A stretch of 64,000 bases of DNA. Origin: Malus domestica. Taxonomy: Eukaryota; Streptophyta; Magnoliopsida; Rosales; Rosaceae. Made by a program: the position numbers and the translations under genes. The notes under the pieces are model-generated. The model saw only the letters and a program-made list of their open reading frames with translations. It did no database searches and was not told where the DNA came from. The stretch's first letter is position 1; the number at the start of each line of letters is the position of its first letter. The stretch is from NCBI RefSeq assembly GCF_042453785.1, contig NC_091665.1, positions 29,785,001 to 29,849,000 on the forward strand, written 5' to 3'. Below are positions 36,107-47,054 of this stretch, piece after piece.

Positions 36107-37450
36107 ACTTACATGTTCTGACTTATCGTTGCCTCCATGTATCACTCCACAATTGATTAAAAAAAAACTAAGTGCAGATAACAACGCAATATTTAGAGCA
36201 ATTTCACCTCACTAAAGCAATAATTGTCTGGTCAATTGGGAAAAGACAATTACTGCCTTAATGAATAGTAATTGTCCAAGTGCAACTCTATTCTGTAAAA
36301 TGAATTGTTCAAACAACTAGCAATAAAATTTTATTCTAAAAATATTTGATAAAAAGTTAATATTATTAAATTATTAAAAAAAAAAATTCTCAACCTAAGC
36401 CTCTCTCTGACTCGAAGAGCTCCACCATAGTACACAAATTAAACGATTTCATTGAAGCCAAAATTATCAACTTACAAAATGTTTTACCCAATACACACAA
36501 TTACATCACATCGTTGGAAATCAATATAACACCACAATGCTAACAGCACATAAAATTACATCAAACAGTACAAGGAACTACGATGTCAATAACCGAGACG
36601 AGAGCGTAGATAACGTCGAGGACGTTGACAATACTCCAGCTATGATTCAATTTCCGTGTCTGTTGTATAGAAGCTTCTGAAATATTAAGAAACAAGACAG
36701 ATACTGGAGCATCATCTGCACAACTGAAACATGTTTTTTCCCAATCCGAAGTGCTTGATTTTGCATCTCTGTCATGTGCATTGCTGTCAAACATGTTGCA
36801 GACAATGAAATGTTAGTAAATCATTCAAGGCATCATTTGATCTGACTTCGGAGACCAGGATCTATTTTTTGCTCGGTTGTGAATGCACATGCACTTAATG
36901 AGGGAAATGGAACGCACAAACACAATGCGGCAATGCCCCTCAAAATAGGGGGAAGGTGATCATACGTCGTTGAGAGAAAAGATTTTCAACAGAATCCCAA
37001 AAATCAAATTAATCCAACGGCACATAATGTGAGCATAGAGTAGATATTCAATGCAGGACTCAAGAGCGGAAACCTCCACAAGGTGATTATATTCCTTATA
37101 AAGATGAAAACGGGTAGATATTCAATCACCGAAACTTATGTATCTTATGGAGCACAGAAATGTCAACAATTAAGGTATAAACCAACACTTTTATGGTAGA
37201 AACTTGAGAAAACTGGATTTATAAATCTTGCCACATTAGTAGAAGAAGCATATATGGTAGAAACTTGAAAATCTCAGCTCATTAAACCTCTGAACTTTAC
37301 TGTCCCACACTACCATTCAGGAACATGTCCAACATGTAATGTTCTACCATCACCAAAAGTAACTTCTATTTTTCAGCCAAAAAAGTTGCAACCGGAACTG
37401 TGAACCATGCACATCAAGGAGCTGCATACTGTTTATACTGTGTTTTCCAC
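36107..37450. other. Probable 3' region of the F-box gene and intergenic DNA
   Basis: After the F-box stop codon a donor-like ATG|GTATGG lies at about 37940 (minus). A 3' UTR exon could sit at about 36560-36790 after an acceptor-like GACAG, where a 77-aa frame (36561-36794) shows no recognisable domain. This UTR exon is a guess that cDNA could settle. 36190-36370 is AT-rich with AATTGTC repeats. Confidence 0.35.
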
Positions 37451-37628
37451 TTTTTTTTTTTTTTTAGCACATTGATATTTTTACACTAAGTCGAGAGGGA
37501 GTTCGGCAAAGCCACACAATGGGGCAGCCTAATTTGGTATCGAATTCACCATCCGCGAGATTCGAACCTAAGACCTCTCACTTCCAAGTGAAGAGAAATA
37601 TCACCAGACCGTAGTACTGAATGGCTAC
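37451..37628 (-). mobile_element. tRNA-derived SINE, family D
   Basis: On the minus strand it starts near CAGTACTACGGTCTGGTG (box A-like), has the box B GGTTCGAATCTC at 37557-37568, the body GAATTCGATACCAAATT and TGTGGCTTTGCCGAACTCC, and ends in a 15-base A tail (T-run 37451-37465). The flanks GTGTTTTCC and GTGGTTTCC look like a 9-bp duplication with one difference. A second copy lies at 46903-47054. Confidence 0.85.
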
Positions 37629-37964
37629 CGTGGTTTCCTCTTAAAACGGGTAATTAACACTAATCGATCATGCCTGAACTAGTCACATAAAGTTATTAAG
37701 TACCCTGATTTGGGAGTTTCTCTATGTAATTTTACTTGCATCTTTAAGGATATATTCACATATGTCACCTACTGATCTGCACTGAATTTGGCATAAAACC
37801 CCTTGTTAATTCAATCAAGAAACGTCACAGCTAATTAAATCCTACTTAACAAAATCAAACCCACCAAACTTGAATTGCAAAATCAATCAATCTTAACACG
37901 ATATCAATGAAGAACAAATTAAGAAAATGGTTGAATCCATACCATGAATCCGCGGAGCGTAAAA

Positions 37965-39155
37965 TCAGTTCAACATAGGCTGCACATTGACAACGCCGTC
38001 TCCTTCGCCCTCCCCTTCGCCACGAAGGATATTATGCGGGGAAACTGTCGACGAAAAGCTGATGACTTTATGGAATTTATTAACAGGGGAAGGCAATTGG
38101 GGCAGTCTCCTCCAGCTACACTTCCCCGAAGGTCCGCCATTGTCATCGGAACCAATCTCGCAAACACAAGCCGGGTACTTCTTATGATACTCCTCATTGA
38201 ACACGTATATAAGGTTTCCCAATCCCACACATTTCAAGCTCGCAAACTTGTCTTCCTCATCGCCGTCGAACAATCCATTCAACAAGTCCTGCGGCATGAT
38301 GGCGATCTCGCTGAACTCCATGGTGGCCTCCTCGATCTTCCACAGGTTAAATGACGGACCGAGAGGGCCGTTGCAGATTCCGGCGAGGACGAGGTGGTTG
38401 GTGGAGGAAATCAGGAAGGAGAAGACGACCCCGGGCGGGCGGAGGGTCTGGACTTCGCTCCAGGCGTGGGTGCGGAGATCAAACGAGGCAATAAAGCAGG
38501 AGTAGATTCCGAAAACGTAGAATCGGCGCTTGAAGAGGGCGGAGGAGAGAGATTCTGACGAGTTTCCGGAGCGAAAATCGGCGGGGAGCGGCGGGCAGAG
38601 GAGCCATGAATCGGAATCGGGATTGTAAATCTCCACGGCCAAACGGTCCTCGATGTCTACCAAATTGCCGATTAATCGGACCCCGCCGACGACGACAAAG
38701 CTAGGGATTGGGGAGGAGGAGGCAGAGGATGAGGAGGAGGAGGGAGAATCGACGCCGACGAGGGGGTTGACGCGGGAAAATCGGAGAGGGGAGGTGGAGA
38801 GCCATTGGCGCTTGAGGATATGGGAGAAGGTGAAGAAAGGGGCGGTGACAAGGAAGAAGCCATCGGCGCCGAGGAAGGAGGAGGACTGGGAGGGGAAGGT
38901 GGGGGAGGGGAGGCGGAACCAGAGATTGGAGAGGGGGTCGAAGGCGAAGCACTGGTTGAAGTTGGAGGAGGTGTTGTGGATGCCGAACAGGAAGAACCAG
39001 GGGTATTTATGGGAGAGTGGGGAGGAGAAGGTGGAGGAGGAGATGAGGGAGTGCCAGTACTTGCAGACGGCTGAGGCGCGGATGAGGGTGGGGATGGGGA
39101 GGTAGGAGAGGATAAGCTCCGTCACGTCGGAGCTGAGGCAGCTGATTTCAGCCAT
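37965..39155 (-). CDS. F-box protein (F-box/kelch-like, At3g24760 type)
   Basis: Probable substrate receptor of an SCF ubiquitin ligase; substrate unknown. Single coding exon, 396 aa from the ATG at 39155. The frame stays open 56 codons upstream, but [20 protein letters not shown] is the natural start. The F-box occupies about residues 8-50 ([29 protein letters not shown]). The remainder is beta-rich with kelch-like pieces ([47 protein letters not shown]), interrupted by a Ser-rich stretch at about 165-180. The C-terminus ends [10 protein letters not shown] after a GEGEGEGDG run. The high GC of the coding strand opens several false frames on the other strand. Assignment to the At3g24760 group is from memory of length and layout. 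Confidence 0.88.
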   Translation of the reverse strand: MAEISCLSSDVTELILSYLPIPTLIRASAVCKYWHSLISSSTFSSPLSHKYPWFFLFGIHNTSSNFNQCFAFDPLSNLWFRLPSPTFPSQSSSFLGADGFFLVTAPFFTFSHILKRQWLSTSPLRFSRVNPLVGVDSPSSSSSSASSSPIPSFVVVGGVRLIGNLVDIEDRLAVEIYNPDSDSWLLCPPLPADFRSGNSSESLSSALFKRRFYVFGIYSCFIASFDLRTHAWSEVQTLRPPGVVFSFLISSTNHLVLAGICNGPLGPSFNLWKIEEATMEFSEIAIMPQDLLNGLFDGDEEDKFASLKCVGLGNLIYVFNEEYHKKYPACVCEIGSDDNGGPSGKCSWRRLPQLPSPVNKFHKVISFSSTVSPHNILRGEGEGEGDGVVNVQPMLN

Positions 39156-39479
39156 ATGTGGGGTGGGTTGGATGCGGAGTGAGAGAGAATGGAGAGAGGA
39201 GGAGGAGAGAGGAAGGAGGAGAGTGGGGTTTGGGTAGTTGGTGGAGGAGTTTGACTTAATCGGAAGATAAACTAACAGTATGTTGCGTGCGCCCTTTTCC
39301 CTCCATATTTTAGTAGCAAGCAATCCGGATCATTTTCATATAATCATCATCGTCAAACAATCCGAATTTTTTAAAATTAATTCAACAGTTAAAATTATTA
39401 TAATTTTTAAAATAAATCCGTATTTTTAACCATTGAATCAAATTTTAAGAGTTCAAATTATTTAATAAGGAAGATTAAG

Positions 39480-39895
39480 GAGGGTGTATTCAATTGAGAA
39501 TTTGAGAGATTTTAATGGATTTATAAATCCATGGATTTTTATGGAGTTTAATTGATTTGTAGAGATTCTATGTAAAATTTTGATTCAATTCCCTCAAAAT
39601 TTCTTGGGGGGAGGTGAGATTTGTAGATGCTCAAAATAAACTACGAAATCTCTCTAATTCCCTCTAATTCCTCAACTTTCTCAAATTCTTTAAAATCAAA
39701 TTCTAATTGAATACACCTGAAATGTTATAAACTTCTTTAAAATTCTAATTGAATACATCCGGATTTCTAAGGATTTTCATAAAATATCTTAAAATTCTGA
39801 TTGAATACACATTAAATTTCAGATAATCACTTAAATTCCTGATTGAATACCCCTAGATTCATTAAAAGAATTAAAATTCATTGAATACAAACGGA
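39480..39895. mobile_element. MITE-like repeat with GTGTATTCAATTGAGAATTT ends
   Basis: The left end GGTGTATTCAATTGAGAATT faces repeated, inverted copies of AATTCTAATTGAATACA at 39695-39715, 39735-39760, 39795-39812, 39835-39852 and 39870-39890. The right side appears to have multiplied its own end. No clear duplication border. Confidence 0.6.
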
Positions 39896-40018
39896 TCCGG
39901 AGAGGATCCCTTTCCCACTACTACCACCACCTCCACTGTTGTAGGCTTGTAGCTTTCGCTTTCCACCTTCCAAAACTAGAAAACCTTTAAACTTTTTTTA
40001 CTTTTATGATAATAATAA

Positions 40019-40060
40019 CTAGCCTTGCACGTGCGTGCGAGAGATTTTTTTGCATCACGA
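40019..40060 (-). mobile_element. Helitron-like 3' terminus
   Basis: On the minus strand CTCGCACGCACGTGCAAGG leads to a terminal CTAG followed by T. A GCACG/CGTGC hairpin with a 2-base loop lies about six bases before CTAG. Hairpin plus CTRR plus flanking T is the Helitron 3' signature. The body would extend to higher coordinates; no 5' TC end, Rep or helicase was found, so its extent is open. Confidence 0.5.
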
Positions 40061-41420
40061 ACACTACGCGCTCTAAAGATGTGTTGTTTTAAATATTCTA
40101 ATATTTCTTAAGTGATTATTTTATAAATTGTGGGTGTGTGTCTATCAGAACAATTTCTTATTATTTTCAATCATCTAACTTAGTCTTTTTGCACCCGCCC
40201 ATTGTACATAAAAAATGAAATTCATGAATTGCACACTAACTATTCTACATTTTTTTTGCTTACTGATTATTATGGTGTCATTTTTTTTGTTTGGCTGATA
40301 GAATTTGGTTTCACAAACTAAACTATGCTTGGTCATTATTATCACTTTGGTAATTACTTATTAACAAAAAACAAAATAAGTTAACCAGTGTAATTAGAAT
40401 TCTCTTATATTCATCAGTATCGTTTTACCCCAGAAATAAAATCAAGAGTTAGGTTCCTTAAAATCAAGAGTTGGGTTCCTTAGTCAATAAGGGATTGAAA
40501 ATGGTGGATTTCATTTTCGTTTACTATGATAATGGTGTTATCATTATGCATGCCATATTGTCATATTGCCACAGTCGTTGAAGAATTTAGCAACATATAT
40601 TCCATTCAATTTGCACATATGTGAGTAATCTCTCGTACAATTTTTACTATTTTTCCTTTAAAACAACAACGAAGATAAAATGGGAAAACATAAACTATTA
40701 AAAAAATCTGAAAATATGACATGTAATTTCATTTATAGATACAGGCTGATAACATTTAATGTCCTTAAATCAAAATTTTTAGATTCATAAGTTTTCAGTC
40801 AAAGTTATAGGCTAGCAAAGCAAAATATAAACATGTATATATGTAAACATAGCGTTTACGTGTGAAATGAAAGCCATGTTTGCCACCCATTTGCTTGCAC
40901 TTGATGCTTTAGATTTTCATGGTTAATCTACAAGCAATGATGATAAAATAAGAAGTCAAACTATAATGCACAATCCCAAATATAAAGATTGTAAGCAATT
41001 TAACCTAAATACCTTTAACTTTTACAATTTCCTCATGGCAATACTTTTACTCCAGTTACTATTAGAATATTGAAAGATAAATAATTTGTCAAGTTTTAGG
41101 TAACAAATTGTAATCATGTTTACAAAATTAAATAGTAAGAAATGTTACCTTAATCTTGTACTTCAACCTTTGTACTTTGAGACGGGTGTGATGCTTGTAA
41201 AATTGACAAAAAATGCAATTTTATTTCTATCTGAAAATTGAATGCAATTTGAATTTATAGTATACTTCCGTATAAAAATAAGAGAAAACTTACCGTATTT
41301 AGAAAAGTTGTTTGATCACTATTAATCTTTTTCCTGCACCTAAAAATTATTTTGTTATTTTTATAATTTGAGATAATTAATTTGTAGATTTTTTTTCTAA
41401 TTTTCTAATTTGAGATAATT
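40061..41420. other. AT-rich repeat-like DNA, no gene seen
   Basis: AT-rich with short direct repeats such as AAATCAAGAGTTRGGTTCCTT (40440-40480). Possibly Helitron interior. No coding segment recognised. Confidence 0.4.
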
Positions 41421-43083
41421 AACATGAACGTATCTCCTCCATTTTAGGAGGAGATAATAATATAGAAGAAACAAAGGAACAATAGGAGGAGATATTATCT
41501 CAAAGCAGCAGTAGAAAATTATAATGGCATTACAGGCCATAAGAAGATTGAAGCATGCGATAATTCTTAATTGAGATTGAAGCCTATCAACTTTTAAGGA
41601 AAACTAATAAAAAGGGTTTGAAAACTTTGAGTTTTAACGATAAGGACAAAATAAATGGTAAAGTGAATAGTACCAGGATTGACTTTTTAGTATAAAAATA
41701 TGATTTTTCGTTAAAATGAACTGTACCGGAAGCTTTCATTAAAGTTCCTTTAAAGATAATGTGGTGATGACCTAGTGGAATATACGTTCGGTTTTCAAAC
41801 ATGTATACTGTCAAGCCCGTGGACATTTTACCTGACAATTTCATATGTGTGTGTGCATGTACAGATGCATATATGTTATACTTTTTTGGCTTCAATTATT
41901 AAAGTTTGTGTTTTATTCCTTAACGTTAATCTTCGCATGCGTTTTCACATGAAGCTCATATAGAGAATGCCACTACAAATAAATAGGAAATGGTGTTGTA
42001 CCTAATTTGTTGAACTTTATTTCAAATAGGTATGATGTGAAGAGTTGTTGAAGGTTTTAATTCTTCTACAATCTTTTTCATGTGCCACCTATATATTGAG
42101 GGTATATATAATGTTAAAATTTCTTGTAACAAATTTAATAAAGAATTTAGAATACATATTGCTCATGCTTCTTCTTTCTCCACTCTTTGAGAATCAGTTG
42201 GCTTAGATCAGTAGTTTTTACTCCGACAGATATCTCCCACTCAGGTGTAAAAATAAAGACACGTATGTTTGGGATCTTATCAATAGGTAGTTCATTCTTC
42301 ATTTTTTGTGGGTATTCTTGCAAATATACTGTGAATGAAAACAAATAATTTTTAAAATTACCATAGCACTCATATAGCACATTAAGATAATCAAAATTGA
42401 AACTCATAATCTGACCAAATTTTAAAAAGCGCACAATGAAGATTTCAAAGGAAGAAGTTAAAAAAAACTAAAATTGACTTAAAATACTAAATACAAACTC
42501 ATATATACATCCTCAAAGTTGTAGTAGAGTACATCAAATTCATCACCTAAAAGATAAACCGTAAAAAAAAAACCTAAAAACTGAAAAGGTAAATTTAAAT
42601 TGAGATTTACCCAAAGTTATTCAAACCTTGAACTTTGGAGCCTAACAGAATCGTCTTGACCCTATAACAAAAAGGAGAGAGAAATAATAAGAAAAATGAA
42701 ATAAAAAGCACAAAGATTTCACAGAAGATGGATATGAATGGTTGGCAAAAGCCTTTTGAGTCAAGAATCTCACCAAATTAATTCAAATAGCATCGCATGT
42801 GAAGAAGGCAGGGCAAAAAAATGGGGAGTATAAGATTCGGCCACATAACCAGAGGAGATGGGGAGTACATATAATAATATTGTAGCCACAACGGAAAAAA
42901 TGGGAATATACGTGGGAACTAGGAAGTTACTGCTTGGTAGTGGGAGAACTTCACCGTTTTTTTTTTTAACTGACGACAACCTCTACTCTTTTTCTCCCAC
43001 GTTGGTTCTTAATTTTTTTTCTTTAATATAATTTTGTTAGATATTAATATCTCCTCCTAAAATGGAGGAGATACGTTCATGTT
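41421..43083. mobile_element. 1.66-kb unit bounded by perfect 36-bp inverted repeats
   Basis: 41421-41456 is exactly the reverse complement of 43048-43083. Each arm itself contains the palindrome ATCTCCTCCATTTTAGGAGG(AGAT). The unit encloses a family A MITE and AT-rich DNA with a 95-aa minus-strand frame (42147-42434) that I cannot assign; its content is not transposase-like. It is either a transposon with unusual ends or a rearranged repeat cluster. Confidence 0.6.
41592..41754. mobile_element. MITE, family A
   Basis: TTAAGGAAAACTAATAAAAA at the left against TTAAAGGAACTTTAATGAAA (right end reversed). The body contains AAACTTTGAGTTTTAACGAT and AGTGAATAGTACCAGGATTG, shared with 47317-47468. 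Confidence 0.8.
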
Positions 43084-43840
43084 CTTTTCTTCTTCTTTTT
43101 TCTTTTTTTCCAGTAAAACAAATTTTAATTCTCTGTTTAATATATCTCTCCTAAAATGGAGAGCAATAACGTTGTTTTTGTTTAATATAAATTTCTTAGA
43201 TATTTTTTTAATATAATTTTGTTAGATTAATATTCCATTTCTGTTGTCTTATTTCTTTCTTTTTATTTCTTTTTTCAATATAACGAATTTTAATTTTTCT
43301 GTTTAATATCTCTCTCTCCTAAAATGGAGAGCAGTTATTCACCATGTCGTTTTTTTACTTTATTTTTTAATATTTCTCTCATAAAATGATGTCTCTCTTT
43401 CCTCTCCATAACTGTTAATTTTTAGAGGATAATTGTCATGTTTTTTTTTTAATTTTAATTTTAATGACCATGTTTTGGGGCTCTCCTTCCATATATCTAT
43501 ATATATCGATATAGATGACGAAATCGAAAATGGAGGCGGATAATTGTCATGAATTTTTTTTTTTTAATTTTTAGAGGATAATTGTCATGGAATTTTTTTT
43601 ATTTTAATTATTAGTATTTCCAGTTTCCACGTTTGAGGGGTTCAGCACGTTCCCTTATGTTTTGTTTTGTTTTGTTTTTTTCATTTTTCAATAAAACAAA
43701 TTTTAAGTTTCTGTTTATTTATTTATTTTATTTTTTTTAACAATATTTCTATGAGATATTTAGTCCCTCCCTCTCCGAAAATGGAGGAGGAGTGGAGTTG
43801 GTCATGTACCCTTTTTTATCTCATTTTTTTCTAATAAAAT
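43084..43840. repeat. Degenerate repeat array with recurring CTCTCCTAAAATGGAGAG palindromes
   Basis: Units combine a T-rich stretch, AATAAAACAAATTTTAA, CTGTTTAATAT and a short palindrome. Perfect palindromes lie at 43146-43163 and 43314-43331; weaker relatives at about 43376 and 43770. They are related to the arms of the 41421-43083 unit. Confidence 0.65.
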
Positions 43841-44006
43841 GAAATATAAATGTCAGTTTTGATTTTTTTTGTTTGGGGGGCTTACTAGTCCAATTTTTTT
43901 TTGGTGAAGCCTTGAGACATCAAACTCTCCTTCTGGCTTTCTAATATTAAAGATTAAAAATTTATGAGTAATAGACCAATTCTACTTAAATGTATATAGT
44001 AATACA

Positions 44007-46427
44007 TGACGACCCGTCCCGAATTATTATATATTTTTTTCCCCGAGTGTGTAAAGTGACGGTAATGCCCTCGTGGTTTAGTGACGTGGATGTACATATG
44101 TAGTTTTAAATTATTATTTCTACCGTCGTAGTTAAATCGTACTCGACACCATGAGTGTGTTGATGTGACCTAGGGCCAAATCGGATTCGTAACGAAGAAG
44201 TTACGAACAAACGAGTGTGTAAATGGGTAGAAATATAATATTATAGGTTGGCTATACCTTACCCACCAATCACCTTAGTTCCTGATTTCTTTTGCCCAAT
44301 TAAATTAAAAATCTCTCTCATTTTTCCTTCTGCCCAATCACGCACACGCACACGCACACACACACCCTCACTCTCTCTCTTATCTCATACCTTCTTCTTC
44401 TTTCTTCTCCTTTCGTACACCTGAGCCACCTTTACCTCACAATCATCATCAAAGCATCACAGATCGAATTGGAAATCACTATCATCGCACTCACCTTGAC
44501 CCCACGAACTCATTGGTACCTTTAGGTCGAGGAATAGACGGCGGGAATTCGAGAACTCGCGAGCTCCGGCGAGGTGTATTTTTCTACGTCGTGATCGTGG
44601 TATTTTTCTAAGGTTTAAAGGCTTGAGGTGGGTCCTAATCAACTTTATAGGGACTCTAGAATAGTTTTGGAGTAGTTTGAACGTTGGAATAGGCGAGAAC
44701 ACGGAGTTGCAAGTTGGCCGGTTGTTCCAAGCCTTATTCGGACCACTTTCCGTCGGTTTTAGGACCTCAAATAGGTAAGATTATGTTCTTCTAGTTGAGA
44801 GCTTCAAATCCATATAAAATTGGTGGAATTTGGTTGAAAAATGTTGAAGATATTAAAGTTTTAAGATTTTCCAGAAACAGGTGACATAGGCAGCGGCTGA
44901 CGGCAGATTCCGGCGAAGCCACCGGAGAAGGAGGAGAATATTCTATCAACTTTGACGGAATATACTGATGGCGTCAGGTAACTCCATTAGTTTTTAAACG
45001 GAATATTCCCTAACGCCGTTAGAGATTCCATCAGTGTGCCAGGCACATGCATGCGTGTGCCCGTGCCTTGGCCGACGCGTGAAACATCAGAAATTTAATC
45101 TAAAAATATTGGGGTGTTCATGTTATTGAGTAGGTCACATTGGTATATTCAAACACTCCATTTGAGCAATGTATGCGAAGTTATTCCTAGGGTTTGTGTA
45201 TGTGCTTTTAAAATTAATGTAAAATTAGTTATTTCGCATATAAGTGAGACGTACCCAGAGGATGAGCATGGTCAGGCGAGACTTGAGGGCTACGATCCTG
45301 CTACTTACCAGTGAGTGGGCTTTTGTTTTCTATATATATGTATTTATGCTTTTGATTCCCAAAAACTATTTTAAATGAACGTATGTTTTAAATGCCATGT
45401 CATGTGTGCATTATGTGTTAGTATTGCATTAGTATAGCTATGCATAGTTTTGGATGAGATTGCGGAGGCTCAGGTAAGCTTCAGGTGAGTACTCCATGTT
45501 GCTATTGGTTGTGTTGTGTGTGGTTATACGTTGATGCATTTTGAGCTCACTATCCTGCACCTCGGTGTTAGTGTTCCTGCCCCTGGTCAGGGCACAGTCA
45601 TTCACGTGATGTTCACCTCCTACACCACGCATTCACCTTGGATCCAAATTTGGTGCACACCACTGTCGTACAGACCACAATAAGTGGTTTTGACTCGTAG
45701 GTGACCCGCGATTATTCGCACTGCCTTCACGTGATCGTAGCACTTGAGCGTACTTATCTACACCCAGCCCTGTCATACAAACCATAATAGGTGGTCTTGA
45801 CTTGTGTGCAGACATACTTGATGAGCTATAGATTCAACCGTACAGGTCACATTAGGTGACTCCGGCTGACATACTATTTGACATTAATTCGTATCACCTG
45901 GCTTACGCATTTTATGGTTGAACATCTTGACATGGCATACCTCTGTTTTCATTGTTTCTAAGCATTATCCTTATGAACCTACGTGTTATTATTTTTTGGG
46001 AAATTATACGGGTTTGATAGTGAGGGGTTAGTATGTTCATAAAGACAACTGTGTTTTCAAAAGCTTTGTTTTTGCCCACTCACATTTTTTATTTTGCGCC
46101 CCTCCAGGTTCTAGGTAGCTGGTCATCCTTGGTGGCTCCTGAGGACTTTCACGGTGGTTTTGATATCTCTATAAATAAGTAGAGATCTTTTCCCTGTTTG
46201 TATAATTAGTACTTAGTTGGTTCGATTGCACTTTCATTTACCTATGCTTTGATATTTGTATAACTTGCTTGGTCACCTTCACTCACTTATATTATCTTGG
46301 TTTAGATAATTTTGGTTTTAGGTATTTATTTATTTGCATTTCTTTTATTATCACTTCTGTTGCGCATTTTGGCTACATCACCTTCACGTGACAGCCAGCA
46401 CGTCTCAACCTCGGTTGTGATGTGTCA
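44007..46427 (+). mobile_element. Long LTR-like element (possible solo LTR, ~2.4 kb)
   Basis: Starts TGACGACCCGTCCCGAATTA and ends GTTGTGATGTGTCA, as LTR ends of a family recalled from Rosaceae that begins TGTCACGACCCG. No gag or pol, no second LTR and no primer site is seen. The interior has leader-like CT-rich DNA (44360-44420) and a short frame with DEHGQARLEGYDPATYQ that recurs in this repeat family as I recall it. The flanks AATAC and AATAA do not prove a duplication. Confidence 0.45.
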
Positions 46428-46494
46428 AATAATTGGTAATTACAGTAATTAGAGGAAGTAATTATAGACACATTTTAAATAATTACTATTATTA

Positions 46495-46792
46495 CTAGCA
46501 TTTATCTACACACTTTGTGTGTAAGAACACATTTTTTTTTAGAAAAATGGGAAGGAGAGAATGAGAGAAAGAGAACGTGGGTAGGAGTGGGAGGTTATAT
46601 ATATATTTTTTTAATTTTAAATATTAGAGATATTTTAACATCGTCTATAGGTGATGCTTCAATAAAAAACAATAAAATTTAGACATGTGAAATTACATTA
46701 TTGCCCATCATTTTTTTGTGTGATAGAAGACTAAATAGTCTTTTCATCCTCTTTTAGTTGACAAAGAAAGTTTTATTAATAGGTAGTTTAGA
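46495..46792 (-). mobile_element. Non-autonomous Helitron (copy 1, 298 bp)
   Basis: On the minus strand it starts TCTAAACTACCTATTAATAA after an A and ends ...GTGTGTAGATAAATGCTAG before a T. ACACAC/GTGTGT forms a hairpin 10 bases before CTAG. No target duplication, as expected. It shares its whole length with 48948-49239, including TTGCCCATCATTTTTTTGTG. Confidence 0.78.
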
Positions 46793-46886
46793 TACACATT
46801 TTAATTTATCATTTAATAACTTCCTCTAATTACAGTAATTAGAGGAAGTTAAACAAAATTAAATAAATTAAAATGTGTATAATAAT
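46792..46886. repeat. ~95-bp inverted repeat with a perfect 35-bp core
   Basis: The core at 46817-46851 (TAACTTCCTCTAATTAC, centre A, then its complement) is perfect. The arms extend imperfectly to ACACATTTTAATTTAT on the left and ATAAATTAAAATGTGT on the right. A 23-bp piece of the core also sits at 46437-46459, on the far side of the neighbouring Helitron. Confidence 0.85.
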
Positions 46887-46902
46887 AATAATTTTAAAGT
46901 CA

Positions 46903-47054
46903 CTCAGTACTACGGTCTGGTGGTATTCATCTTCATTTGAAAGTGAGAGGTCTTCGAATATCATGGATGACGAATTCGATACCAAATTGGGCTACCCATT
47001 GTGTGGCTTAGCCGAACTCCCCATTCCTTTAATGTAAAAATATTGATGTACTAA
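46903..47054 (+). mobile_element. tRNA-derived SINE, family D (copy 2)
   Basis: Same family as 37451-37628, in the opposite orientation: CAGTACTACGGTCTGGTGG, GAATTCGATACCAAATTGGG, TGTGTGGCTTAGCCGAACTC. Box B is damaged (GGTCTTCGAATATC) and the tail is poor in A, so this copy is the older. Confidence 0.8.

Noticed and set aside
38653-39105. 150-aa plus-strand frame rich in Glu and Arg
   Set aside because: It is opposite the F-box gene and follows from the GC-rich codon bias of that gene.
41587-41895. 102-aa minus-strand frame
   Set aside because: Much of it is the family A MITE read through; no domain.
42147-42434. 95-aa minus-strand frame considered as a Helitron RPA-like protein
   Set aside because: Orientation fits the CTAG end at 40019, but I see no OB-fold motif clear enough to support the call.
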